Below, piece after piece: positions 22,063-34,234 of a stretch of 64,000 bases of DNA. The stretch spans positions 25,177,623 through 25,241,622 of the forward strand of contig OZ024914.1 of assembly GCA_964017125.1 (NCBI GenBank), in the 5' to 3' direction. Origin of the DNA: Flabesymbios commensalis. Taxonomy: Eukaryota; Annelida; Polychaeta; Terebellida; Flabelligeridae. Position 1 is the first letter of the stretch. Every line of letters begins with the position of its first letter. The notes beneath the pieces are model-generated. The model had not been told where the DNA came from. It saw only the letters and a program-made list of their open reading frames with translations, and searched no databases. Made by a program: the position numbers and the translations under genes.

Positions 22063-22726
22063 GATTAATAACAAGTATACATCAAAACGACAAATAGCTG
22101 CTGAAGGTAGACTAATGAGGAGTAATATTATTCTTATGATAAGCTTAGTCTTGGAAACTATATATTGCATAGCAAAATAAATTAATGGGGATCAGATGTG
22201 GGCCACTTCAGACTGAGAGGAAGCAGAAGTTCATACAAAATTTATGGGTATCTTAAATAAATAAATATTTTCCATTGATTCAAAAATTGTTTCTGTATGA
22301 AACGATCACCGACGAATAACATACATTGCATCCACAATAATAATATTGTGTTGTAATTTTATGTTGTTGGAATTCTGAACTGTCCGATATAATTGAGTAT
22401 GCTCACATGGTACGTACTATTGCCATTGAATAGTGACAAAGTGGTGAATGATTATTTCCTATACATCTGCTTGAATTAAAATATTAACTGCAGCCCCACC
22501 AGCAGAATAAATTTGTGCCTTTCATAGCACTGTGTTTTTGAGTTTAGGTAAGGATCTTATGTGTCAGATTACTATGATACCTTGGTCTAGTAATAATTCG
22601 ATTGTATCAATCGTAGCATCGATTCCATTTATCTATAAATGCATTTTAATAAAATATATAAATAATTGCAATACATTAAAGCAGAATGTGTAAGTAACAA
22701 ATGAGTGATGTATAGATAATGACCTG
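22063..22726. other. Unique AT-rich stretch
   Basis: Nothing recognised. Confidence 0.4.
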
Positions 22727-23176
22727 ATGGTGGTTTGTGATCGGGCATGGAGGATTACTGAATTTACCTTCACTCTCTCTATGAGGGGCTCTGGGGATCA
22801 CAGGGAAACTCACCCCACTTACAAGTGTGTTACTGTGCAATTTAATGCTGAAACGGCTTCGCCTATCGCTCAGCTCCACTACCTTAGAGGGGTACTGGAA
22901 TGGTTGCTAGTGGTAGCACTTTTCGCCCCCAAACAGGGGAGGGCCATTAAGGATATGTTACGTTTGTTGCGTGCTGTGCGACATGGTACGGAAGCACTAG
23001 TCTACAACACTTATCTAAACAAAGCTGCAGCCTCCACGTCTCTGGCTATAATCTTCGGACAGGTTGCCAGTGACGTACCCTGGCTCCTCTGCTCAACAGT
23101 GGTGCCGATGCATCTCCCGCACGCCGTGGTAGGGCCTTTAACTAAACCGGCAATAGAGTGTCTATCACATGTATAA
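22727..23176 (+). CDS. Unrecognised 149-codon open frame
   Basis: A continuous frame in a locally less AT-rich segment. Composition is protein-like (HYLRGVLEWLLVVALFAPK, MLRLLRAVRHGTEALVYNTY) with a basic helical middle and one hydrophobic stretch (WLLVVALF). I see no domain, signal peptide, zinc motif or reverse-transcriptase motif. No strong splice sites bound it. It could be an orphan exon or a fragment of a mobile-element protein I do not recognise. Upstream and downstream are spacer. Confidence 0.25.
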   Translation: MVVCDRAWRITEFTFTLSMRGSGDHRETHPTYKCVTVQFNAETASPIAQLHYLRGVLEWLLVVALFAPKQGRAIKDMLRLLRAVRHGTEALVYNTYLNKAAASTSLAIIFGQVASDVPWLLCSTVVPMHLPHAVVGPLTKPAIECLSHV

Positions 23177-24385
23177 TGGGACAGAATGGAGTTCCTTTTA
23201 ATCAGTGTTTTTCTGAGGACTATCCGACCCGAGAATAGCGGAGCTGTGTTTTGTTTACTTCATTATACATCTCTGAACGTCTGGACATGTCTGGGGATTA
23301 ATCCCCTTGACTTGCCCAAAACCCCTTATCGGGCCAGTGAAGAAAAACACTCTCAATAACCAACAATATTCTGAACAACCGAGATATGGGCTAAATCAAT
23401 GAAATGTTGCCAGAAATGGATATGGCATGTAGAAAACCATGAAAAACGATGTGTCACACATTAAATTAGAACAAACTGTTCAAAAGTTATATTTATAGCA
23501 AAATATTTGTGGGGGCCATCTTGAATTTTCGCTTTTTGTGTATCTACTGCAAAGTATTTGCAAGTGTATCCACCTAGGTTGTGTTTGTGTGCAAACCTAC
23601 ATATAGATCTGATTGCCATCGGCCAACGTTTTTCAGTAAGGCATGTCCCTCAAATCCTTCTGGCTCCCTAGATATACTACTGAAATTATGCCATTTTCTA
23701 CGATTTTGCCCGCCCTGTTGGATTTGTCCTTAAAAAATATCAGAAAAGATAGGTTTAAAAACTATTGCAATTTGTGTCGGGTGCATCAACAGGTTACCCG
23801 GACAATAAAGCTTGTGTGAGCGTAATTGAAAAAATAGGATATTTTTAACAAAACAACAGTGTCTACAACTTAACACATGCATATATACAAAACGATATTT
23901 CCTATTTTTATCTTGTATATTTCATAAATTGTTGCAATTTGTATTTTGTATGTATGCCTATTATATGCTATTATATATTGTGCAAAATACACAAACATAT
24001 CTAGAGGAGCTATTAAGAATTTGGTCGGACTGCTACCCGCACTAGCTATTATTGATATGGCGGCCATTGTGAAAATAAATAATTTACATGGTATTGTTAG
24101 ATTCTAACACAAAAACAAAACAGCAGAACATTTTTATAAGATAAAAATAAACTGTTTTAAATCTGAGCTCAGAGATATTGAAAGGGAGATTGGCCTGAGA
24201 GGACGGATGTGAGAATGAGTGTGCCCCATCTGGTGAATAATTGTGAATCAATCCCGTCATCACAGAACATGATTTTGTCATTCTGAACTCGGAGATTGCG
24301 GCATTTTCGCCGTGTAAGAAAATACATGTAAAATAACCTAGGCCTGCACTAAACATGCTAAATAACTCAGAGACATGTGTAACAA
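23177..24385. other. Repeat-derived spacer, no gene
   Basis: GGGGGCCATCTTGAATTTTC (23513) and GGCGGCCATTGTG (24059) resemble the GGCCATCTTGGATTTTG motif of the tandem repeat at 27770-29040 and of the TIR element at 57916-60000, but no termini can be set. Confidence 0.4.
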
Positions 24386-24412
24386 GTAACAAGTAACAAG
24401 TAACAAGTATTT
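24386..24412 (-). repeat. 7-bp repeat tail of LINE A
   Basis: AAGTAAC repeated three to four times on the plus strand, directly after the LINE 3' end (AATAAATACTTGTTACTTG on the minus strand). Short tandem tails of this sort are typical of target-primed LINE 3' ends. Confidence 0.8.
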
Positions 24413-24756
24413 ATTGCTGATGGTTCCTGTGTGACGAACATGACAGAAGAGCCAGGAAAGCGCTGGCGCCATATAATACAATACAGTGCATATTATAATA
24501 CTATTTACAATTGTAATGATTTATACAAGAATCAGTGGATTAGATGTTATTATTCATTGTTAAGAACACTTTAAAACTTTGCGATAATCACTTTCACGAA
24601 TAAACTTAACTGCAGTACATAATTATAATCGTTTTGCTTGAATATTGTTCCAGTTGAATAGTGGAAGGTCTTTTCCAGAATTTGACATTTATATATTTTT
24701 TACGCTCTTCTCTGAATAACGGACAGCATAACAGATAGTGGTATTCATCACCGATG

Positions 24757-25536
24757 TCATTGCAATGGAGGCATAACCGTAGGTCGCGCAGAGTTTGAGC
24801 CCGACAACCAGCTTCGATTGGTAGACGGTGATTGCGGCATTGTCATTAGGATTCTATTATTTACAGGTAGTTCAGTCAGATATTTCTCGAAACCAAAAGT
24901 ATTTTTAATTAGACGGTATACAGTACATTTACCACCTTTTGTTATGCCTTCATTCCATTTTTGTATGAATTGGTCGTGCAACCTTAACTTGAGAATTGTA
25001 TTAAAATGATCCGGTGATTTAAGTAAAGATTGATTCGTCCAAATCCCAGAGAATCCAGCACTATCTAGTATTTTTTTCACCGAGCTAATCCAAGTGGAAT
25101 AAAACAAATCCTTGTCGTAAAGTTTATATATTAAAGAGTAAATCATTTTCGACAGCTCATTTTCTTTACTGTTAATCAGTCTCGCCCAGTAGAGGATCAT
25201 TTTACATTTAATATCTATATGAAGCGGCGTTTCACCCAACTCTCAATAAACCATATTAGAGCATGTAGATTTATGAACATGTAAAATATATTCACAGAAC
25301 CTCAATTTCACTTTATTTACAATGTCGCAATTTTCACACCCCCACACTTCAGCTCCATATAATACAACAGGTTTTACCAGAGTGTCAAATAACTTTAATG
25401 CAATATATGCAGGTAGAGATAGAGATTTAATCCGTTTCAGTAGAGCGAACATTGCCCTACATCCCTTTTGATAAAGACTTTGCAACATTAAATTTTTCAT
25501 TAAAATTAAACGTGACACCCAGGTAATTGTAATCAT
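24757..25536 (-). pseudogene. LINE A: RT thumb and C-terminal domain
   Basis: The upper part (25536-25243) contains LFDTLVKPVVLYGAEVWG, the conserved segment after the polymerase palm. The lower part (25239-24757) begins GETPLHIDIKCKMILYWARL and leads, after a frame change near 24790, into CLHCNDIGDEYHYLL, a zinc-knuckle-like motif. The two parts are separated by a stop. Confidence 0.8.
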
Positions 25537-25941
25537 TCACTACATCAAGTTAGTTTCATGTCCGCAAATTTAAAAGAAGGTATATTCTTTAATTTGCCTC
25601 GCGAAAAAATGAATATTTTGGTTTTACTGGTGTTAATTTTTAAATCAAAAATGTTACAATATTCATTTAGAGTATCCAAATATTTTTACAGGTCTTCAGG
25701 GGATTCAGCCAATAATACAGTATCATCCGCGTACATCAAAATATATAACTTTAAGTACGATACTAGATCTTCTGTTGGATCATGGACTAGCTGGTCCATC
25801 TCCTGGATTTTTTCTAGACCTTCACAAGATCGTGATATAAATTCGTTAAGATTTCGTTAAGTAGCGAGAAAAAAGCAACGGAGATACATTTTTCTTGTCG
25901 AACTCCAACATTACATGAGAAATATTCAGAGTTTTTTCCAC

Positions 25942-26853
25942 TTACATTAACACATGATTTTGACTGTAGAGGTTTTTAATTACTTTTAGAATCCGCCCTG
26001 ATATCCCAGAGGATAACAACTTGGTCCATAATTTGGTTCTATTTATAGTATCAATTGCCTTTTGGTAGTCTACAAAACAACAGTATAATCGTTTAAGTTT
26101 GTTGAGGTAAATATCAGCCAAAGTTTTGAAAACAAAATTGTGGTCTATGGTGGAATTGTCGGATTTGAAACCGGCCTGTTCTGGACCGACGGTGTCATGA
26201 GCTTTAACGAAGTTTGATAATCTTTCATTCAGACAGCTTGTGAACAGCTTACCGAAGCAACTGAGCAGAGAAATACCTCTATAATTATTTGGATCAGTAT
26301 CATCTCCTTTATTTTTGTAGATGGGTCTTATAATACTAATAGCCCAATCGTCTGGTACTATGCCTGTAGAAAGAATAATGTTAAATAATTTTGCATATAC
26401 TGGAATTAATTTATCTGGCGAATGTTTAAAAAATTCGTTGATAATTTGATCAATTCCCGATGATTTGTGACTTTTTAATTTTTTGATGGCTTTTGTAATT
26501 TCTTGGGTGGTAAAGGGTATATTGAGATCAGGATCGTCAGCGACGTTGAGCTCCTCACGGTGGCATGCCTCCGTCTGATTAGTTGACTCAATTTCAGACG
26601 CTAATTTCTTAAAATGTTGCTCAAATATATCTAAAGATATTTTAGTCTCATTCACTTGTTTTGTTTTTCCCTGGATTATGTTCCAATATTCCTTTGGATT
26701 TTCGGATTGTAATGTTCGTAATTTATTTATGGTGGCTTTTTTATATTCACGGAAAGCTTTATTTACAGTTTGCTTCCTCACATTCTGTATTATACCACGG
26801 TTTGTGAGGTAAAGCACGTCGCCTAGGTTTCTTAGCACTAACTTTAACTTCAT
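25942..26853 (-). pseudogene. LINE A: reverse transcriptase palm
   Basis: 303 codons. It starts with the linker region (YWNIIQGKTK), then KSSGIDQIINEFFK, PIYKNKGDDTDPNNYRGISL, the core before palm motif A (CCFVDYQKAIDTINRTKLW, where the usual AFD is AID), and ends near NLYSQNHVLM. The YADD palm motif lies further on in another frame (YADDTVLLAESPEDL at about 25735-25690). Confidence 0.9.
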
Positions 26854-26883
26854 GTGATAGACCAGAGGCAGTAGCAGATTGTT

Positions 26884-27288
26884 TCAGTACCTTACATCCG
26901 AAACTTTACTCACTACATCTGCTGTAATATTCCCCTCTGCTTCTGCTCTATCCATAGTGTGCAATATCAATTCAACACATTCATCTGATACATTCGATTG
27001 AAATGAAGCTGCAGAATCTGATTTCCACTTGTATTTAATTACATGTTCAGATCGTGTATGAAGAGTTTTATTTGACAGATCGTCTTCTTTTTCTAGTACT
27101 AAATGGAAAATAGCATTGACGGGGCAGTGGATATCAGAAATAATGCAGTCAAATTCCAAAATATCAAATTTTTCAACGTATGGAGCAAGGTTTTCAGAGA
27201 TTAGAATGTAATCTACAACACTAGCATTTTTACATGATGTTTTACCAATACCTTTATCGGCTCCATATCTGCCATTCATAATATGCAA
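26884..27288 (-). pseudogene. LINE A: endonuclease C-terminal part
   Basis: 134 codons with VVDYILIS and SDIHCPV, matching the late motifs of APE-type LINE endonucleases (an SDH-type catalytic box). The earlier motifs are absent. Confidence 0.75.
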
Positions 27289-27337
27289 ATCTATACTGTT
27301 ACAGAGTTCTATTAACCGTTTACCCCTATTATTTACA

Positions 27338-27500
27338 GTGAAAGTGAAAAAGTGAGTGAAAGCGCAACAATCAGGCTAAAATCATAATTTTTTATTCTGG
27401 CTTCTTGATATATGCATATGCCAACATGTCATAAGACTAGATTTGAGGAAGTTTTGTGTTGCGCATTCACCAGTAACTTAAGACAATAAGGACGATATAT
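27338..27500. mobile_element. Partial piggyBac-like MITE (same family as 21711-22062)
   Basis: CAGGCTAAAATCATAA, TTTTATTCTGGCTTC, ATAAGACTAGA and TGCGCATTCACCAGTAACT match the internal text of the 21711 element. The TTAA terminal portions are missing. Confidence 0.55.
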
Positions 27501-27769
27501 AATTTCAGACAGTCACATGCATTGTAGCAATTCAGGAGACTTTCACATAGACTTTGTGCCGCTAGCGTAGAAGCCACCCGAAAGAAAAAATACATAGATA
27601 ATGTAGAAAAGGCCTATTTATATTCTAAAAATGATGTTAAGAATAGATTAATATATTACTTAACTAGATTTGTCTGAGCGGCAAAGCTTGCGTCTCCACC
27701 CGCCCCTCATAGTACATTAAATAAAGAGAAATACAGTACTGTCACCAAATTTTTATGTAAACCACGTGA

Positions 27770-29045
27770 AAATGTGATGTCAGAATCACACCAAAATCTT
27801 ATCAACATATGGCCAGGTTAAGTTGCTTCCTTGGAACAAATCTGTGAAGCAGGCAAGCTCTTGAGAGTAACATGTGATTCGTCGGCCATCTTAAATTTTG
27901 ATGCACTGAGCATACCCAAAAGATAACATTTTAGCTGTATATCCATCAAACCAAATTTGGATTATAGCCAAAATGATCAAAACTGAAATATCAGCTAAAA
28001 TCCTAAAAAAGTAAAAAAAAATATAATTTTTTATTATCATCATCACACAAATAACTATTTTGCACACATCCAGGGTAGGGTTATTCCTTCGAACCAAACA
28101 TAAAACAAATCCATGAAGCAGTTCAAGCTTTAGAGAGTGACATAGGATTTTGGCGGCCATCTTGGATTTTGTTGAAGAAGCTAAAAAACGCCAACAAAAT
28201 TTACCGGGCAAATTCCCTAGGGCCAGTATGCATATTGCAAATATTTAGAAATAATTCGAGCAGGGGTGTATAGCTATATTACCAAATTTTGATGATAGCC
28301 AAAATAAACAAAGCTGAAATATCTGCTAAAATTCTGAAACGTGAAAAAATCAAAGTTTTTATTATCGGAATCACACCAAAAACTAATCAGCACATGTGCA
28401 GGGTAAGGTCTTTCCTTTAAACCAGACATAAAACAAATCCAGAAGGCGGTTCAAGCTCTAGAGAGCGACATAGGAATTTGGCGGCCATCTTGGATTTTGC
28501 TGGAGAAGCTGAAAAACGCACAAGCAATTAACGGGAAAATTCCTCAGGGCCAATATGCATACTGCAAATATTTAGTAATAATCCCAGCAGGGGTGTATAG
28601 CTAAATTAACAAATTTTGATGATAGCCAAAATGAACAAAACTGAAATATAAGTAAAAAAAATTAAAACGTAATTTTTTTTAAAGTTTTTATTATCAGAAT
28701 CAAACCAAAAACTAATCAGCATATGTGCGGGGTAGGGTCTTTCCTTTGAACCAAACATGAAACAAATCCATAAAGCGGTTCAAGCTCTAGAGAGCGACAT
28801 AGGATTTTGGTGGCCATCTTGGATTTTGTTGAAGAAGCTAAAAAACGCAAAAAAATTACAGGGCAAACTTCCTAGGACCAATATCCATACTGGATATATT
28901 TAGAAATAATCTGAGTAGGGGTGTATGGCTATATTACCAAATTTTGATGATGGCCAAAATGAGCAAAACAGAAATATCCGCTAAAATACTAAAACGTAAA
29001 AAAAGCAAAATTTTTATTATTAGAATCACACCAAAAGCTTTTCAG
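27770..29045. repeat. About 327-bp tandem repeat, roughly four degenerate units
   Basis: ATCACACCAAAA-type starts occur near 27786, 28042, 28370, 28697 and 29023; the last three intervals are 326-328 bp and the first unit is shortened. Each unit contains a variant of AACAAATCCATGAAGCGGTT, CTCTAGAGAGCGACATAGGA, GGCCATCTTGGATTTTG, GGCAAA(C/T)TTCCTAGG and ACCAAATTTTGATGATAGCC. There is no coding capacity that survives across units. Confidence 0.85.
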
Positions 29046-29094
29046 CTCACGGAAATAATCCGAGTAGGGGTTTTCGAGTGAGAGCAGAAACAAA

Positions 29095-29120
29095 TGGCGG
29101 CGGCGGCGGCAGCGGCGGCG
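29095..29120. repeat. (GGC)n microsatellite
   Basis: About eight GGC units with one AGC interruption. It follows the end of the tandem repeat. Confidence 0.85.
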
Positions 29121-29422
29121 GGTGGATTCAGCAAAAACAATAAGTCTCCACCACATAGTGGGTGGAGACTTAATAAAAGTACATGAGAGCAAATGAAGTT
29201 ATAATGTGTACATAATACAAAAACAAAACTACTCATACAACCAAACAAAACAATTGACCAAATTACAGGTATTCGAATAATTATCAATAAAATAACGTTT
29301 CATATAGATCATTAAACCGGAGAGACTGTGTGTAAGTAATTTATATTTTATAATATGAACCTAGGGCAACTGGTAATAGTAGTTACAATACAATATGCAA
29401 TACATTGATTTACAAATTCTTT

Positions 29423-29958
29423 TTAAATTCGAAAATCGATATATAGATCATTGCTTCTGGTGTAGTAATTATGTGGATTTTGTTGAAATATAAATGTTTG
29501 AAAACTTGAAGGTAACTTTGCATTAAGGTACCGATAATAAAAAATTACTTTTTGAATTTTTACCATGTCTTCGAATTTTATCATAGAGAGTTGTTTTAAA
29601 AAAGGTTTAGAATGAGCCAAAAGCTTACTAAACGCAATGACCTTTAAAACTTTTCACTGCGGCAAAGAAACCTTATTTTGATGATCACACCACACCACTA
29701 AGCAGTATGTCATGTGAGGTAAAATTAGGAATTATATAACAGAACTAAAATATCAGTTGGCAATTTATGTCCTAATATCATAAATAATCCTACAGAATGT
29801 GATATTGTACTAGCAATATAGTTGACATGGGAATTCCATTTCAAATTCTTGTTAATTAATAAACCAAAAAAATTAAAATTATCAACATTTTCAATAGTAA
29901 CTTCATTTATAGTTATTGTTTGATAAATAAATAATTTTTGACTATGATGGAAAAACAT
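29423..29958 (-). pseudogene. LINE B: thumb and C-terminal end
   Basis: 29958-29725 carries FGLLINKNLKWNSHV and ILVLLYNS. 29620-29423 carries KFEDMVKIQKVIFYYRYLNA and HNYYTRSNDLYI, the usual end of Jockey/CR1-type polymerases. The intervening segment is out of frame. Confidence 0.75.
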
Positions 29959-30020
29959 ACATTTTTATTTTGAAATGTTTAGTGATAGTTTAATAAGTTC
30001 AAACCACAGCAATAATTTAT

Positions 30021-30638
30021 CTAATTCTTCGTTAAGTAGATTGGTATTTTTGCATAAATTTTACTGATGATGGTAGTATCATCAGCAAACAGGATTAAAT
30101 TTAGAAGTGTACTTGTATTTACAAAATCATTAATGTATGCTAGAAAAAGAAGGGGACCTAAAATTGATCCTTGGGGAACCCCTGTCGTAATTTGTGCCAT
30201 TTCGAAATTTTTATCGTCAAAACTTACATATTGCTGCCTATTTGAAAGATATGATACTATAAGATCGTTAGAAATAACAGAAATACCTAAATACAAAAGT
30301 TTATCTAATAATATATCATGATTCAGAGTGTCAAAGGCTTTTGACATGTCCAAAAATACTCCAACAGGGACCTTTCCTTCTTGCATCAAAAATGTAATTT
30401 TATCTATTAATTCCAAAGCAGCAAATTCAGTTGAATGGTCCTATTTTAGATAAAGATGGTAAAATAGATCTATAATTAGAAAAAAAGTGTATTGTAACCT
30501 TTTTTGTATAATGGCAGTAATTGGTTGGACCATTACCAATTTGATTGATTTTAATAAAGAATTAGAAATACCATCTACACCCCAGCTGGTATTATTTTCC
30601 AAATGATCTATTGCTTTGATAATATCAATATCACCCAT
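30021..30638 (-). pseudogene. LINE B: reverse transcriptase
   Basis: 30638-30441 gives GDIDIIKAIDHLENNTSWGV and DGISNSLLKSIK. 30416-30021 gives motif A (FLDMSKAFDTLNHD), motif B (TTGVPQGSILGPLLFLAYIN) and motif C (LILFADDTTI). All three palm motifs are intact within one frame, but a frame change separates this frame from the N-terminal part. Confidence 0.92.
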
Positions 30639-31129
30639 AAGATTAAAATCAAAATCAAGTAATGTTTTTTTAATTAAATATTTTTTATATGATTTATCAG
30701 GATGAATTTTGATTTTACTTGCAAGTAAAAAATAGCTGTAAGAAATAAATTAAACTGATTTGCAATTTCCGTCTTATCTTCGAGAGTTTTATTGTTCCAC
30801 GTGAAAAAATCTGGGATATTAGTGTGCTTCTTTGTATTTATTATGCTGCTTATAGTTAACTATGTTTGTTTGATATTATGTTCAAAATTTTGAAAACAAG
30901 ATTTATAATAACATTGTTTCGCTTCTTTAATTAGACTTCTAAGTATTTTGTTATAACTACGAAGGTTTTATTTGATAAGAGAGAATTCGTGACATTCCGG
31001 ACATACGAATAGCTTTATATAGTTTGTTTCTAAATTGTATTGAATTTAGGCTTTCTTGTGTTATCCATGCTGACTTTTTATGTTTATATTTATTGACCTT
31101 TACTGTTTTGTTTTTTAAGTGTTTGTCTT

Positions 31130-31717
31130 TCATTTCAGCAATGCAATTATCAAAAATATAAAAATTGTTATTCGGATCAGCATCTGGACTAATTTACTAA
31201 GTTTATTAGATGTTTGTAGTTCTTGATTAAAGTTATTTATGGAATCTTGGGTACGTTCGCGTACAATAACAACTTTATCATTTGTTTCATGTCGGTGATG
31301 TAAATTAATGCTGGCAAAATATGGCTGGTGGTCAGAGAATCTATCAGTAAGGATAAACAATAAAGCATGAGAAGTTACAGCATTAAAAAAGTCGCCAACA
31401 TCACATCTTTTCACAATTATATCTAAAAGATTTATATTAAAATCTCCAGCCACCAAAATATTACAATCTGAATGTTCAAAACTATTTAACAGGCAGATGA
31501 ATTCTTTAATAAAAATATCTTAGTCATTATTTGTTTTAAGAATTGAGCCTCCCATTTTGTTTTCAAAATTGTTACAAATAGGTAGTTGAGTGTAGTTATA
31601 AATATCATTCAAATAGATTACCAGACCACCTTTTTCAGTGCAACGTTTACCTTGAGAAATACATGTATGAATGTATGACGCTGGACTAATTGCTTCGATA
31701 CTGTATAAGTATGTCAT
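31130..31717 (-). pseudogene. LINE B: APE-type endonuclease
   Basis: 31717-31520 reads KRCTEKGGLVIYLNDIYNY, a typical mid-endonuclease segment. 31456-31130 opens with VAGDFNINLLD and has SDHQP. The N-terminal catalytic part is not visible, which fits a 5'-truncated copy. Confidence 0.8.
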
Positions 31718-31739
31718 TTAATACAATTAATGCCTTGAC

Positions 31740-33156
31740 TAAGAGTGAACAATAATATAGTAATAATCAAGCGATGAAAGAATAAATCAAAAGTTTTTAT
31801 ATTTTACCTACTGTTAGTTAGTTATTTATTGGGCCATTAAATATCACAAACAGAATAATTTGATAAAAAAAAACAGTTTAATGTATGTGAGAATTATTGT
31901 TTAATGCACTGATATGTTTATGAATTGATACGACCTTTTTATATTTTATTAGTCAAAGATTTTGTTACAATATTATACTATCCAATTATTTTATTAATCC
32001 ATTATGTTGTTAAAATATCTTATAAATCTCAAAGTAAAGGCGCTATAATAGTTCCTCTAACGCTTGAAATGTGTTACCAACACTAACTTCGCACCTTCCC
32101 CATTGCATAACCAGATAACTAGCAGGATGAACATTACGTCACCTTGCCGCCCCCTGTTTAACCCTTAGTGCACCGCATGCGATTTTAAAAAATTCTAAAA
32201 AAAATTCGATTCCGGTTTGGACAGGTGAAATACAATACAATTTATGCATTAGGGAAGAATAATGAGTCCGGTATTCGGAGTAGACAGGTTCCGGTTTGGA
32301 GAGGGTTAATTAGTATTGTTTTGAGTGTATTTAATTCGGGACCAAATAATTATTACGATATAGACAGGATTCCGGTTTGTACAGGGTCCGGTATGTACAG
32401 GTTGCACTGTAGTTTCAATAACATTTTACAGTGTTTTTTCTATAGGCCACTATAATCAGGCACGTAAGCAGCACGAGACAGACAAATAAATACATTTTAG
32501 CTACGCCGGTATATCTATAGGCCCTATAACTTATATCAAGAAGGTAGTTATTTTGAATGCAGTAGAATGCTAAGTGTTTTGAAAAATCCCCATTTACTGA
32601 TTAACCTATAGAATGCTTTAAAGTCAAAATCAATTGACAAAAGTATATCCATAGGTCGTTTGTAATTAAACTTTGCTACGCCAATAATTTGAAGCATATG
32701 GGAAGTTATGCATTGGTGTTTATTATCCCTTTTGACTTGCAGCTAGGCCTATATAGTTATTGATGTCGTAAAACCCATTTATGGCCATTTTTATCTCATT
32801 TTATTATAAAAATAAACTTTTGGAATTTAGAAATATCAACTACATTGTAAAAGTCACAAACTAGTATCAGAACTACCTAGTGTCTTATCATCTTGCTCGA
32901 GTGTTATTTTGGTAATGACTGGTATTACATAGGCTGATCCATATAAGGGATGTTTTATAATATGTCAGCTGCCTTTTCCCCTATGTCTCAGAGGTAAATT
33001 GATCCAAGTCAAAATGTTCTTATATGTGAACTCACTGACTTGGATCACTTTACCATTGAGGAAAAGTATCAATCAATTTTGAAAGTGAAAACATCTTTAT
33101 TTATTAATAAGTCTTTTTTTCAACGAATGGCTTGAATATTTTAGTATGTAATTTTT

Positions 33157-33160
<4 letters not shown>
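31740..33160. other. Unique AT-rich stretch, no gene seen
   Basis: At 32210-32410 the phrase ATTCCGGTTTG recurs several times (32212, 32290, 32371), a hint of a decayed roughly 80-bp tandem repeat. Nothing else can be supported. Confidence 0.4.

Positions 33161-33162
<2 letters not shown>

Positions 33163-33215
<53 letters not shown>
33163..33215. repeat. (AT)n microsatellite
   Basis: About 25 AT units. Confidence 0.95.
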
Positions 33216-33219
<4 letters not shown>

Positions 33220-33529
33220 GTAGACTAGGACCTATATATGCAGTTATTATTCTTGACCCTATAGGCCGCTAGAGCCTCAAGGGTGACAAAAAAAAGAGAG
33301 GTAGTGTTATGCAAGATGATACACAAGGTTGCAGGTTGGTACTAATAGACTGCCACAAGACTGGCTCGTCTTCTTAGATTAGGGTGACCGACTATGACCA
33401 ATAGCCCTGACGAGGGTTAGTTTATAATCATAGTACCCTGTTTACCTTCCCCTTAGAACAGGCATTGTCAAAGACCTGTAATCACGAATCGGAGGGTAAT
33501 CGCAATTAGCTAATATTTACGGTTGGGCA

Positions 33530-33770
33530 TGCCTATGCTGCACCTGTCATAATCGTAAACCGAACATTGACACGGCCAACACCGAGCCCCGCCGTTAGCT
33601 CGATAATCACCGACAGGCGTCAACACCAGATAATCTAATGTTGCCACTGTGACAGTCCAGGCGCCCGCCGATCACACGGACACCGCTGATTAGTAGGGCC
33701 TACGTAGCCGCGTCGTCCTGTCCGAGGCCGTGGATTTATGTAGGCGTATTTGCTTTACCCGGGAAGATAA
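33530..33770 (+). promoter_or_regulatory. CpG-richer island, possible promoter
   Basis: This segment is richer in CG dinucleotides than its surroundings (CCCCGCCG, CGCCCGCCGATCACACGG, GCCGCGTCGTCCTGTCCG) and ends just before an ATG in strong context. It resembles an unmethylated promoter of an invertebrate gene. No TATA box or known motif decides this. Confidence 0.3.
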
Positions 33771-33772
33771 AC

Positions 33773-33835
33773 ATGGCGATGACTGAGAGCGATCTCGACC
33801 CCAAGGTCCAAAAAATGTCTATGATAGCTTTTTAA
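33773..33835 (+). CDS. Possible first coding exon or micro-ORF, 20 codons
   Basis: AAACATGG is a strong initiation context right after the CpG-rich segment. The frame reads MAMTESDLDPKVQKMSMIAF and then stops. The acidic start is plausible for a cytosolic protein N-terminus, with splicing perhaps before the stop (AAG then GTCCAA, a poor donor). No downstream exon could be linked, so this is a guess. Confidence 0.2.
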   Translation: MAMTESDLDPKVQKMSMIAF

Positions 33836-34234
33836 TGGCTGCGGGCTGTGGCACTATGAGCTGAGCATGCGGGCATGTAACTGAAATGCTACCGGTACTG
33901 ATTCTAAAAAAAAATATTTTTGACCTGATTATTCGAGGGTAAGCCATAGATTTGGAAAATGTTTAAAAACTTTCAGGCACATTTTGGGATTAGTCATAGA
34001 TATGACCGTCCAAAGAAATGTCACACGATTTTGTACTGGGTCAATCTGTGGCTGGAACCTGTTTCAGCCACTGGGTCTGAGACGTATTCGGTCGTGACTC
34101 GTCACTACATAACATGTATAATTAGTTAGATGCGTTCATAGAAATCGGAGAAAATCCTAATTCTATAGGCCACGAAAAAAATAGACTCAAATCACCCCCA
34201 AAATTAGGCCTAATTATGAATTTGCCAAATATGA

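Larger units (their letters stand above)
24386..27310 (-). mobile_element. Decayed non-LTR retrotransposon (LINE A)
   Basis: Minus-strand order is: apurinic endonuclease end (27288-26884), reverse transcriptase (26853-25942, then YADD at 25733-25722), thumb and C-terminal part (25536-24757) with a CxxC zinc-knuckle-like end, a 3' UTR, and a 3' tail of CTTGTTA repeats (24386-24410 on the plus strand as AAGTAAC units). ORF1 and the N-terminal endonuclease are missing, and several frame breaks separate the pieces. It belongs to the APE-type, Jockey/CR1-related LINEs. The exact clade is not determined. Confidence 0.9.
29340..31720 (-). mobile_element. Decayed non-LTR retrotransposon (LINE B)
   Basis: Minus-strand order is: endonuclease (31717-31130), RT start (30638-30441), RT palm (30416-30021), thumb (29958-29725), C-terminal end (29620-29423). 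Motifs are VAGDFNINLLD and DHQP of the endonuclease, LDMSKAFDTLNHDILL, GVPQGSILGPLLF and FADDT of the palm. It is a different family from LINE A. Spacer between fragments and several stops show it is inactive. Jockey/CR1-type, clade not determined. Confidence 0.9.
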
